NCBI GenBank assembly: GCA_028554645.1 | Contig: JAQOOI010000062.1 | Coordinates: 248,001-312,000 of the forward strand | DNA length: 64,000 nt | Direction of reading: 5' to 3' | From: Omphalotus guepiniiformis | Lineage: Eukaryota > Basidiomycota > Agaricomycetes > Agaricales > Omphalotaceae | In this document: positions 22,980-34,054 of the stretch, in pieces | How positions within the stretch are numbered: position 1 is the stretch's first letter | Layout: every line of letters starts with the position of its first letter | Program-made: the position numbers and the translations under genes | The notes under the pieces: model-generated | What the model saw: the letters and a program-made list of their open reading frames with translations, nothing else | Databases searched by the model: none | What the model was told of the DNA's origin: nothing

Positions 22980-25508
22980 ACCCTACTGAGTAAGTCATGA
23001 AGCGAACTGAACGCAGATGACTGAATGCGAAGATGCGGATAGCGATGCCAGCACGGCTGCGGCCAGATCGACTTGCCAAGTATGTAGGTAAACCGGTAAA
23101 TTTGAATGGAGAATGGTTCTCGGTTAGGCCATCGCTACGTCCATGTGTAAGCCTAAATTGGACATGCATATGTAAAAAGTTTACTTACTCAGAGCTTCGA
23201 TGATACATCTCGAACGTGATTGGTCCTCAAGCGAGTGGCTGTGATTTGATTAACTCTCTTACTGACCAAAGACATGTTTTGGAGGATTACATACTATTAT
23301 TTCTTGAACATAGATTTTGCTGGAGACGCAGTTTAGTTTTCGTGAAAAGGGAATTACCTATGACGAACTATTCAAAACTTCGGAGTTTGGAGCATCACTT
23401 GCTGTATTCACCAGATCCCCGCGAGCTTTCTCGATATAAGGGCCACCTTCCTGAAAAGGGACTCGGATACACACACCTTTCACTGAGAATCATGTGTGGT
23501 GACAGGCTTGCTACAAATTTAAAAGTTCTTTCAAATGGTCCTAAGCCACACCCCTCTTTACTCTGTGTCCTCGGTTGGAGTCGTTGCACGGAGTATGATG
23601 CAACTGGCAACTGGCAACTGTGGAATGTTGCTTCCTCGAACCAATGTCTAAAAGCACCTCGTTCTATGTTCAGCATATACCTATAAAATTATCCTCGGTT
23701 CCGGTTGGCTTTCTGAAGAACCTATACTTGTAGCCCACGAGAAAAGCTCGAGAGAGAAGAAAATCAGCTGTCTTTGCTAGTGCCCACGAATCAATGAGGA
23801 CCTTACCGAGAATTCACCCAGTATCATCCATTTCAGTGATGATGTACGGGATATCGTTTTTCGTTCCGAGCTTTAGCCCGGACTTATCGAAGAAGATCTG
23901 AATAGGAAGTTCCATCAACGAGTTCATGCCCAAACGCGGACATATGCAAGTTTCTTTTGATTGCAACAGTTGTCCACTAGCTATGTACATACCTTTTGGA
24001 AAGTTTGTAATCGCCTTTAGAAGCGTCAACAGAATACAGCAGAAAACCCGCAGTTGAATGAGGGGGAGCAGCACCATCGGTAAAATCCTGAAAGAAGTCC
24101 AGTCAATGAATGTCCCTTACAGACACAACGAGCTCCATTGAGTACTCTTATCGCCATTCAAACGAGGCAATCATCATCATCCTTGGAACTTTATCGGTTG
24201 ATGATGAGATCACGTCCTCATTCAAACCAGGTGGGACCGCTTTATCTTTCCCCGTGAATGTAGCGACTCCCCGAAGCTGTGACCGCAGTTTGAGACAGCA
24301 AATTTTAAAATGGAAAAGCCCATTCTTCTACCGTCAAACCACACATATCGCTATATGTTCGGGTCTGTCGTCTCCCTTCAAGGAAATTCCTTAGCACACA
24401 GTCGCTCCGTTACTCCTCCAATAAGAAAAGTTTTAAATCATGCACATACCTTTCATGCAGATATCCATTACTTCTTTGTATCGTCCGCATGGAGATGCCG
24501 AAGTTTGCACGAGGGGGGTGTATAGCGACTGCGACGGCCTTGCGGTTCAGAATCACAGTCAAGGTTTACGGTAAGTACAGACCCAAGCGAAATCAAGGAA
24601 GGTCAGCGCTCATGCCCGGATGCTGTACAAAACTAGATGTTCAGTATGATCGACAAAAATGTTGGATCGGCTTGAGCAAAAATTATGATCGCCACCACCA
24701 AGAACGAGTTCCAACGTGCAAACTGCGGAGGGTCCATGTATTGCCACAGAAAAGCTGTTGAGCCATCCATCCCGCTAATGCATGACTCCCGTAAGCAGAT
24801 ATGACAAACTTGTTATGCGCCGCCAGTAGCAAAGGTCCTGAGTTGGAAATCAATCAGTGTTGCTCAGAGAATGTAAAAGATCACCAAAAAGATCACCAAA
24901 AATATTCAAACCCTTTGTAATCCTTGTGCAGGAAGCGTGAAGTTTTCAATTGTTACGCGATTTCTTCTTGGAAGATGACAGATCAAAGCGATCTTGCGTT
25001 AGCATGACAGAGAACATCTGCGATACGTAAACTCGTGGCGTAATGGACATTAGCATATGCTCGCTTACTCTACACGCGCTCAGCCACTGCTCAGCATGCA
25101 TGCAGGTTTGCGTTGGTAGGACACAAGACATACGAATGAACGCATTCATCAGTGCTAGTTAGAGTAAGTACGTCTTGGCCAGGACGACAAGCGCATGTGC
25201 ATAATTGGGTCTCGTTATCGCACGCAACGAAGGTGTATAACGGCGGCATATACATAGACAAAGGCGATAACAAAAATATGGTCAGTTCAAACTACTTCAA
25301 AGAAGAAAGGAAGATGAGCACACGGAAGATGCAGTAAATCGTATTGTGAGCACCTTCAAAGTATTGAAGTTTTCCAGATTCTTCTTAAGGAAAACATGCG
25401 TATGATCTAACCTGTTTACAGTCCGTGAAAAATTACGAACCACAAATAGACGCGGAAAGGTGAACGTACAAGCGGAATGAGATACGGTTATCTCGATGAA
25501 CAGCATGC
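22980..25508. other. Long intergenic region without a supportable gene
   Basis: Short open frames occur on both strands, the longest being 156 codons at 23216-23686. None shows a recognisable domain or fits a credible exon chain. Some minus-strand pieces with good splice sites lie at 23820-24085 and around 24440-24840, so an unrecognised or decayed gene is possible. I cannot name one. Confidence 0.4.
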
Positions 25509-26892
25509 TCATTCTTTATTATTCTTTTTTCGTTTCTTCTTCTTTGCTCCATCGTGTGCGTCTTGCACCTTCGCCTGTCGAGCGTCAATTGTGGTAGGGC
25601 CTCGATCTTCCTGATTCTGACCCTGTTCGTCATTGTCTTCCCTAGGTCTTTTCTTCTGAATACTGATCGACTGTTTCATTGCAGGAGTCGATGCACTCTG
25701 TGTTGTACTTGAGGTCGTAGTAGCAAGGGCGGTAGCGGAAGCTGGAACAGGAGCAGCAGCAGACGCGATGTCTGATTCGGCCGGTTGAGGTCGTTCCTCA
25801 TACCCTGCTGGTACGATCAATTGTGGCTCAGAAAAGACTGCTTTGAAGGTCTTGCGCGTCTCTAAAGAAACGGCGTCAGCGAAGAAGTCGCGTGAAGAGA
25901 AGGACAAGCTTACGAGCCCGCAGGACCACCGACTTCGGCGTACTCGTTGACGCATGATGCGCTCCATCCTGAGGCAGGCCGAGGAGTGTAATCCTTATCA
26001 ATGGTTAGACAAGCAATGGCGTTGGGCATAGAATTACTCACAAGTTCGCCACGTCTCTTGGTGCTCTCAAGTCTGCCTGAGCAACGACACCTCCACTAAC
26101 CAATAACCCTTTTCCTTTCGTGACGCGTACTAATTCTCGCGCCGCTGCCCACCAGTTTCGCTTTGCACTTCCTCCATTCGATTCCGCTGCTCCAGCATCG
26201 AGCAAGACTGCTTCACTCTCCCCGCCTAAACCTCCTACGTAATTGATTTCGAAGACTGCTCCGTTTTTTATAGCAGTGCGAACGAGTGTGTGCTTCAGGT
26301 GAAATGGAAGACGAGGAAGCGTGAGGGGTAAAGATATGATATGGGTGGTCAAAGGAGAGGGTAGCGTGTGCGTTAGACATGCTAAAGCGAAAGTTGCTTG
26401 ATTTGTTGGAATGAGGCTAAGGAGGTCGTAGGAATTGAAGTAGGCTGTATGCGCGTTAATCTGAAAGATTCATTCATAGGGAGTCCAATTGATGAAGATG
26501 TCTAACATACCAATCCGAATCCTTTCTCGCTGTCCTCATCCAGGATGATGGAAAGTCTTTTCAAAAACACGATCCCGTTTCTTTTCTTCAACTGCGCGAG
26601 TAAACCATCCAGTACATTAACATGTATCTTTGGATCGACTTTCTTGTGAACCGTTTGGTTGAAAGCAATTACAGTGTATCCTACTTTCGTCTAAATGAGA
26701 AAAGCCGGCCTTTCCCAAACTTCATATGAATGACTCACAGTGAACTAGCAGGTCTAGATGCGCATCGATGGCGTTTAGCTGAGCAGCCGAAAACTGAGGA
26801 GAGCTAGCATTCTGTGGTTGTTTCCCTTTCCCTTTCTTTGACGACGCAACAGAAGATGTAGAAGGTATAGGTACATTCAAGTCGAAGAACAT
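25509..26892 (-). CDS. RPP1: RNase P/MRP protein subunit p30 (RPP1-like)
   Basis: The product starts MFFDLNVPIP and proceeds through LNAIDAHLDLLVH. After an intron comes the core LPFHLKHTLVRTAIKNGAVF, then WWAAARELVRVTKGKGLLVS and ADLRAPRDVANL, the typical RNase P p30 (PHP-like TIM barrel) signature. The C-terminal exon contains LETRKTFKAVFSEPQLIVPA followed by a low-complexity, lysine-rich tail (KKKKRKKNNKE) that could serve as a nuclear or nucleolar signal. The protein is a subunit of RNase P and RNase MRP, which mature tRNA 5' ends and process rRNA. It is a single-copy housekeeping gene in fungi and appears intact. A second in-frame ATG five codons upstream exists; the MFFDL start matches the family better. 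Confidence 0.9.
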
Positions 26893-28950
26893 TGGAGAAA
26901 ACTGCAAGTCTTAAATTAGGGTTACTTTGACTTGTCCTGCAGTGGTCCGTCCATAATCCTCGCGCCGCGCCGCGCAACATGCTCCCACAGCAAAACAACA
27001 CACAGCAACAGCCTAGAGAATGCTTTATTTTCCTAAGATATGTAGTCCGTTTTACTGATACATATATCTATCAAAATGACCAGATTGAGTGGGGCTCCAG
27101 GTTCCTTGGGGCATCCCACAAAGGTTACACCATTACAGTGCCTCATGCAGGTCATAAGGGATGACAGGGCCAAGACAGGGCCCTTCCGAGATTGCGAACT
27201 TTTACATACCTCAGGCTCAGGTTAGCCTTCAGAACACCCTTGCGCAGCTCCGCAGCAACAAGCTTGAGCGAAACCCATGGTAAGAGCGCGATCATCAGGA
27301 TGGTTTTCGTCGCTGTCCCTAATCCCGCGGTCGAAATGCGCCACTTTGGCACAGAACGGAAAGGGTTATAAAATCCCGAACGTCGCAATCCGCCGAAACC
27401 GGGTCCAAAACAGGTCTTAATTACAGTATGGCGTTCGCAGCGAAAGCACTGAATTGTTGCCGAAGAGGAACATACATTCGAAATCCCGCCTGCTAAAATC
27501 ATGATCATTTGTTAAGAACTTTCTCGCAAAAGCGACGCACCTTCGATCGTTAAACTGCGCACCTTCACACCCGAAAATCCGTGTAAATAGGACAACTCGT
27601 GGCTTCCCTGCGAGGACATAAAAGATCAAATTCAGATTCAGATTTAGGAAAGTTGCGATTGCACGCTACGCCGACAGAGATGTAAATGACCTTGAATGAT
27701 TCGACAGCTGTATTCGGTGTAGAGACCGAAAGATTCTAGAAAAATCAGAGTCTCGTCCGCAGTAAGTGGAAGACCGTCTTCTGCGGATTCGTAAATATCC
27801 TCCGGACCATCGTGAACCTCTTGAGAACATCTCCCGACCCAAGGAGACGCCGTTCATCCAGTGCGTTGAATTGTTGATAAATACCGCCCTGACCCTCGGA
27901 ATGTGCAGAGAGTACGCAGGGACAATGACCCCAGGTAATTGAGCCCAATTCATGTGTCTTAAGCAGTCGTTGATCGTGTTTGCGTATGAGAAAGGGTACT
28001 TATAATTATCCTAACCCCTTTCGATAGCGTTCCAACAGTGCTCGTAGAGGCTTCTAGAGTTTTCGTAGCAACTCCTGTATGTCGACTTGTACTAGTGGCT
28101 TGAGGTGGCCATAGAGCTCCTGCGTTTTTCCAGAACCATCCATTGCGTCCTTGTGACAAACGCCAAGCCTGCGAGCTGTTGCTGGACCTTATCTTCAAGT
28201 TCAACGTTGAACCTTCGTAACGTCAACTGCGTCCACTGTCAACGGCCTCCGAGGGTATGGAAGGGTCGTCAAATGTGCGTTATGAAGGTCCCGGATCCAT
28301 GCCTGTTTTAAATGAATTTGGTAGGAAAAAGAGCGGGAGAAGACTGGTTCACAACTGGTTCAAAGATGAGGCCGAGTTCAAAGATGAGATTCTCAGTTTC
28401 TCTCACTCAGCGAATCAGAGCGAATCAGAGCGAATCTCAGAGAAGGAAGCCACGTGATCGTGAAGTTAGTCATCCGGATTCATAAACTTTTTTTGAGTTT
28501 GGGTCTCACTGGTTTTAATGCTTCTACTCAGCTTCTACTGCTAGCTGTTCGCTCAATATGCATCTTTCACTCGGAGCATTGACTTCCGAGTCATCTAACC
28601 GAGCATAGTACACGTACGCCAAAATCTTGCGGTGCCTGCATCTCTTTGTCTCGTTGCTGCGTCGACAATTGTGGCGAGGCTGGTTTCTGATACCACCTCT
28701 ATGCCTGGTTATCTTTGGCGTGAGGATTCTTCAAGCCCAGCGCCGGAAACTCAAGCAGACTTTCGCGGAGCTTGGAGGAAGCTAGCAATTCGACGACCTT
28801 GGTAGAATCATTGGTCTCAATTTGACTTTCACGATTTCAGGCCGGGTTTGTACGTGTGGGCACTAGAGAATCAAGAGTTGACGAGATCAAAGTAAACTTC
28901 AAGTCCACGTACGTGGAGTCCGTAAAGAATTCTACACGTCCCCGTTCAAG
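26893..28950. other. Intergenic, possible decayed coding stretch at 27.7-28.3 kb
   Basis: No gene is confident. On the minus strand between about 28260 and 27740, one frame reads VCHKDAMDGSGKTQELYGHL, LERYRKGLG and FNALDERRLLGSGDVLKRF between in-frame stops and possible splice sites. This looks more protein-like than its surroundings. Small GTTCAAAGATGAGGCCGA / GTTCAAAGATGAGATTC and GAATCAGAGC repeats lie at 28355-28440. Confidence 0.35.
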
Positions 28951-28959
28951 TATAAAAGG
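28951..28959 (+). promoter_or_regulatory. TATA box of small secreted protein gene
   Basis: TATAAAAGG lies 71 bases upstream of the ATG at 29022, a typical spacing for highly expressed fungal genes. Confidence 0.65.
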
Positions 28960-29021
28960 ACTCCGAGGCAGTGAATAGGATTGTCAGTTGCAAAGGTTTC
29001 TACTATTGCATTCATTAAATC

Positions 29022-29601
29022 ATGTTTTTCAGCAAAGTCGCTCTTGTATGTTATGAAATCTCCCTGGTCAATAATCAGTCCAATGTACTAATACTGTATC
29101 TTCAGCTCGCTACTCCCCTTGTCTCGCTCACTGGTGTGCTGGCCGGGTCTGTCTGGGTCCGCAGCTTCGCCTCTGAGCCTGTCGAGTGCAGTATCACCGC
29201 CAATGGAGGCTCCGGTGGAGATACCAGTTGGTTCACGCTTCCATCCGACTATAGTGAACCCACCTTGAGCCGCTGGACCCGCACAACCTGGCAGACCATT
29301 GCTTTCCGAAGCAGCAATGCCACTGACACTCAAAGTGGTTATTACAAGGATTTCGACCAAGACAATACCTATGTGACTTTCTTTGACTTTGGCTGCGATG
29401 GTACTGCTTTCACCAACGAAACGCCAGCGAAATGTGAGTATCCAGAAGTTTCGCGATTCTTGTCATATTGACTGGATATGGATGATTCTAATTGCAGAAT
29501 ACGATGCTGGACGCTTGAAAATGTTGCTTCAGATAACACATTGCATTTTTGTTGAAATTACATACCCTGTATATGCTCGAAACATGACTGTCGAATCCTG
29601 A
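29022..29601 (+). CDS. Small secreted protein, unknown function
   Basis: Three exons can be joined. Exon 1 encodes MFFSKVAL and ends at a GTATGT donor. Exon 2 (from about 29105) runs LATPLVSLTGVLAGSVWVRS through FTNETPAK. Exon 3 (from about 29498) gives YDAGRLKMLLQ and ends in ARNMTVES. The spliced product is about 150 residues. The first ~20 residues form a signal peptide, so it is probably extracellular. The mature part is rich in Ser, Thr, Trp and aromatic residues and has a few Cys residues and possible N-glycosylation sites (SSNATD, FTNETP). I do not recognise a family. The strong TATA box and compact structure resemble small secreted proteins expressed at high level in agaricomycetes. 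Confidence 0.65.
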
Positions 29602-29948
29602 ATTCACCTTTTTCAATCGCATGCCCCACTGCGATTTACTATCGACCGACCCTTGGGTACGAGGACTAATTATTCAAAAAGCTCCACTATCTGACGCTCG
29701 TTCTGCCGCTGTATTCTCCAGATTACAGCTAAGTACGCAATTTGGAGCACACTCTTTCTCAAGGTGGACGGCTCTATCTAGTACTCTCCGAGCCATTTGA
29801 TGTAGAGACTGCTTAGGGGACAAGTTCGTGTGATGGTGTATCAGTGGATACACGCTAACCTCCTCGAGGAGGCTTCAAGCTACAAGCGATTAACTTTATT
29901 TACATGAATACCACGCACGTGGCGTCCAAACGAAGGATCTGCACAGAG
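29602..29948. other. Intergenic spacer before tRNA
   Basis: Nothing supportable is seen between the small secreted protein gene and the tRNA-Leu gene. Confidence 0.5.
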
Positions 29949-30040
29949 GGCGAGATGGCCGAGTGGTCTAAGGCGCTAGATTTAGGTTCTTTCCTAACCT
30001 CTAGTCATTCGTGGCGTGGGTTCAAATCCCACTCTCGTCA
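29949..30040 (+). tRNA. tRNA-Leu (UAG) with a ~12-nt intron, copy 2
   Basis: The mature parts match copy 1 at 20079-20170 with few changes: the T arm reads GTGGGTTCAAATCCCAC here. The intron begins TTC instead of CAC but keeps TTTCCTAAC. The acceptor stem, D arm, anticodon stem, anticodon TAG and long variable arm are all intact. It lies on the plus strand, whereas copy 1 is on the minus strand. Confidence 0.92.
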
Positions 30041-31517
30041 TATCACCTTGTCGATGATTTCTTTTCTTTTTATTGCTCGATTGTCTGCCCTGATATTTTC
30101 CACTATTACACTTTCAGAATATCTGATCTCCTTTGTAGATGCTTCTCTTTTCGTTAGTTACTTCAGGCCATTATCTCTCGGCGTGACTCTCGGGTATTCG
30201 CAGTCAAAGGAGAAAGCAAAAGGCGCAAAAAGCACAAACTCGTTCAGCCCTCACAATTGAGTCCGAGCTACCTGCGCGAGGTAGCAGATCGCGTGATATT
30301 CCGAGGGTCCAGGGCTCTGTGTGCACGAAATATTCTTTTCGAGTAATTGTCCAATGTAAGATCTGAATGTTCTCCCCCTCACTGGGATGGTAGGGTCGGT
30401 AGAGGGTTCCGGTTAGGGGTTTGAGTTTCGTCAATGATTATTATCGACCCAGATTGTGACAGTGAATCAGAACAGCCAGTCGAATACGGTGCCTTATGAC
30501 CCATAACTTAGAAGCGAATTCAAACGATTCATTGGGCGAGAAACTAATTGCAATAGCTATCAATTGCCTCACTTTGTAAGCCCAGTCTTATCCGAACACT
30601 GTTGCCGTTTCATTCAGGGTCTAGGTTACGTCTCGCATCTAAGTATACTCCGACTCGGATTTGGATTGTAAAGGCAGTGATGCTATAGAAGAACTTTAAG
30701 AAGGTATGCATTTCAAGTCTGGCAATCATAATGGGACCATGTGCTTAATCTCCTAGAATACAACCTCCTCATCTTCAGGTCACGACCATACGAAGTTTTG
30801 TTGAATATAGCCTAGCATGTTGTAATTCTATCTTTGACTTTCGCATTCGACATACATGACAGGCTGGACCCCGTAAGTACTAAGAAGAGGATCAGGTTGA
30901 CTTTCGCGACAGAATCATGATGGTTAATTCCATTAGAAATCTATCCTTCTTCCGATAAGATATATTCTATGTATGCTCACCATATCAGATAACGTTTTCC
31001 AGTTGCCGAGATCATATCTGATAAACACTCACAATCGGATTGGAATTTGACAATGCATGCGATCGTTACCGTAAACATGTGGAGTCTGCCAAGTAAAAAT
31101 TGAGAAAAAAAACATGATCCATCCTGTTCCATCTCCTTCAGCTTTCACCCGAGCGCGAATCCAATGCTTCAGGAACTCATGAGCGGCGAGATCTTGCCTA
31201 GGAACCCCGCCTTTTTGTACCTCCACCCTTTGATTGTTGCCACTATTTTGGCACCTTTCGCGTTCGTGATTTCCCGACGGAATTGCTTGATCCTTTTTTT
31301 CAATCTTCTTCCTTCACCATGCGTACTGACCTTCTTCTGGAATAGGATCGCTAAGGGGGCATACTTATAAACAGAATAGCCAAACGCAGCTTGTTCGTGT
31401 TTTTGAGGTACCCTTGTCGCTCCTCAAGTCGCTTGGCAAATCTCCGGGGTTGGTTTCGAAGCGTACTAGCCATCCTTCCACCCAGCTACACCACCTCAAG
31501 ACATCCTAGCTATAGAC
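30041..31517. other. Intergenic, upstream of ferric reductase copy 2
   Basis: No gene is supported. TATAAA at 31366-31371 lies about 150 bases before the FRE copy 2 start and may be its core promoter. The remainder shows no repeat or RNA that I can identify. Confidence 0.45.
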
Positions 31518-34054
31518 ATGGACGCGAAGGTGTTCACAACCGAGCTAGCAGCATCCAAAAATACCCTCGACCATGACTTACGTGTCAAGAGGGCCAAAGT
31601 GTATCCACACGAAGTGTGGTACTTCCTCGCTTGCTTGATCGCTCTCGTCACAGTCTTTCAAATCCTATCCTTTCTGCTCGCAAAATTCTTCAGAAGGAGT
31701 CGTTTGGACGGGTTCAGTGTCTCTGATGCGGAGAAATCGGCGAGCAACGGTGCTCCCAGCTCGAATGGGCGTTTCCGACTTCGAAATGTACCGCTGGCCG
31801 TGGTCAACTTGTATCGCGTTGTAGCTTTCCGCCTGACAATCGACGTTGGATCATTCTCGCTCAACTTTGCGGAAGTAGTCCTCACCTTGATGTACATGGC
31901 CGCGCTTTACACTTGGACTTTCATAAACAGTTAGTCCCCTACGAACATCCTTCGCGTCTTCTGAGCTGACGATGTCTCCTAGCCAAGAATGTGTCAGGAC
32001 AAATGGACCCAAAGTATTGGAACAATCGCGCAGGGACTATCGCTGCGAGTCAGATCCCTCTGATTACGGTTCTTGGCACGAAAAATAACGTCGTCTCTTG
32101 TGAGCAATCAATTCGCTAATGTACCATATGGGGGGCTGACATCTGTTTCTAGGGATCACCGGAATCAGCTATGAGAAGGTGATTCACGTCAGACCCGCTT
32201 ATCTATGTACCGCAAAGACTGACTTGTTGAGTTACAGTTGAACTACCTTCACCGCATGTCTGCGCGAGTCGTTTTTGTCTTGTTGTGGGTCCATGCTGGC
32301 GCCAGGGTACGTCTCGCCATTCTCCGTTTGGAATCGAGTGAATGATTGTTCACGTTGTACATGAACTTGTAGATACAATCCGGGTAAGGCCATTTGATCA
32401 AAACGCCATTTTTCCTTGCGCTGACGTCTAGATCAGGGTGTTGACTGATAGAGTCGAAGTATGGTTTAGACTCGGCTGTATGGCACTTGCATGCCTGTCA
32501 CTGTTGTGCATCGTATCCTTGCGGCCTATACGGGGTCGAGCATATGAACTATTTTTCTATGTCCACATGATCACCGTTCTGTAAGACCCTTCGATGTTGC
32601 CTATGGTCATTGCCCTGACGATTCTTGAAGTCTGTTCCTTGTGGGCGCTTACTACCACACCAAAGAATTTGCGTAGGTGTGCACCGCCTGTTTCTTCGTG
32701 TTTCTTGCTGAGCAGGCTTATCTTGATCACCAGGTTCGAGACGTATATTTGGCCTTCTATGGTTGTATGGGGCTTCGACCGAGCAATACGCATCCTGCGC
32801 GTTGTCACCTTCAATCATCTGTATTTCGTATCCGGATCACAATCAAGATCCCTCGATGCCACGGTTGAGCTGCTCACGCCGCACCTTGTCCGTATGACTA
32901 TGAAGAGGCCTAACCATTTTCACTGGACTCCTGGCCAGGTTGCCTATCTGATCACCCCAGAGGTGTCCACTCTTCCTTTTGAGGCCCATCCTTTCACAAT
33001 TGCGAGCTACAATTCGAGCATGAGTAGGAAGGAAATCACGTTAGAGTCCCAGTCAGATTCTTCTCCTCGGCATTCGCAGGAGAAGATGGAGGAGTCTCCT
33101 ATTGCGTATTGGAAGGAGGTGGTTTTCCTCATTAATGTTCGAGAAGGCTTCACCAAGCGCCTAGCGGACGTCGCGACGAAGCAAGGGACCGTCAAAGTCT
33201 ACATGGACGGACCATACGGGTTTTCACAAGATGTCAGCTTGTATGACACTATGGTGCTTGTCGCTGGTAAGCTTCCAGTATACAATTCGAGGAAAACTAA
33301 CCCACGTACGACAAGGTGGTTCTGGTGTATCTTATACTCTTCCTTTGTTGTTGGAAATAATCGAGTACGTTGCGTTCATTTTGGCCATTAGAGGTACCTT
33401 CTAAACTATTTCAGGACCGTACGGAGCGGGAAGAGCACATGCCAGAGAGTTGTATTTATATGGAGTATCCGTGATGCCAGTCAGTACCAACCTCTCCTTG
33501 CTTCAGTTAACCGGACTTACCCACCGTTTTTCCCACAGGACACGTCAAGTGGATCTCTGACGCTTTGAACAGCGCCCTCCAACTCGTCCCGCAGTCGTTA
33601 AATGTTCAATTACACATATTCGTCACAGGATCCGACATTCCCAGCGGGATATCTGAGTGGGACGCTGAATCCATCGAGTCAGGAGGAGATGGGACGAAAG
33701 AGCTCACAAGCGAAACAAACCCCCGCAGCGTCTCTTCACTCTTGAGTCTTCCGAACGTGAATCTCACTCAAGGAAGACCTCCATTGGGGAAGATGTTAGC
33801 TGATGAAGCTGAAAACACTAGAGGAGGATCGATGTCAGTTTCCGGTAAGTGCATCATTCCATATTTCTCCTTACCTCTTTTGCTACTGTCATACCCTGTA
33901 ATCGTTGCTGATGAGCTCTCCAATAGTATGTGGATCCCACTCCATCTCCACTGCGGTAAGAAAAGGTCTTGGATTCTCGGTGGCGGGTCCCGCTACAATC
34001 TTGAAGAGTGGCGCTAGCGTCACTTTACATGTAGAATCTTTTGGTTATGCCTAG
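31518..34054 (+). CDS. Ferric reductase-like transmembrane oxidoreductase (FRE family, copy 2)
   Basis: This intact paralogue of the gene at 20404-22892 lies in the opposite orientation. It starts MDAKVFTTELAAS and has the first membrane segment EVWYFLACLIALVTVFQ. The heme-binding membrane part contains a His pair spaced by about 13 residues (NYLHRM ... LLWVHA). The FAD domain has HPFTIASY near 32990. The NADPH domain begins GGSGVSYTLPLLLEIIE after an intron near 33317, continues with RVVFIWSIRDA, and the protein ends in LKSGASVTLHVESFGYA. It should reduce extracellular ferric or cupric ions with cytosolic NADPH. All joins I checked keep the frame. A Ser/Glu-rich insert (SIESGGDGTKELTS) in the NADPH domain differs between the two copies and is the most variable part. 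Confidence 0.88.

Noticed and set aside
23216..23686. A 156-codon plus-strand open frame
   Set aside because: It has no recognisable domain, signal sequence or promoter, and its composition looks random.
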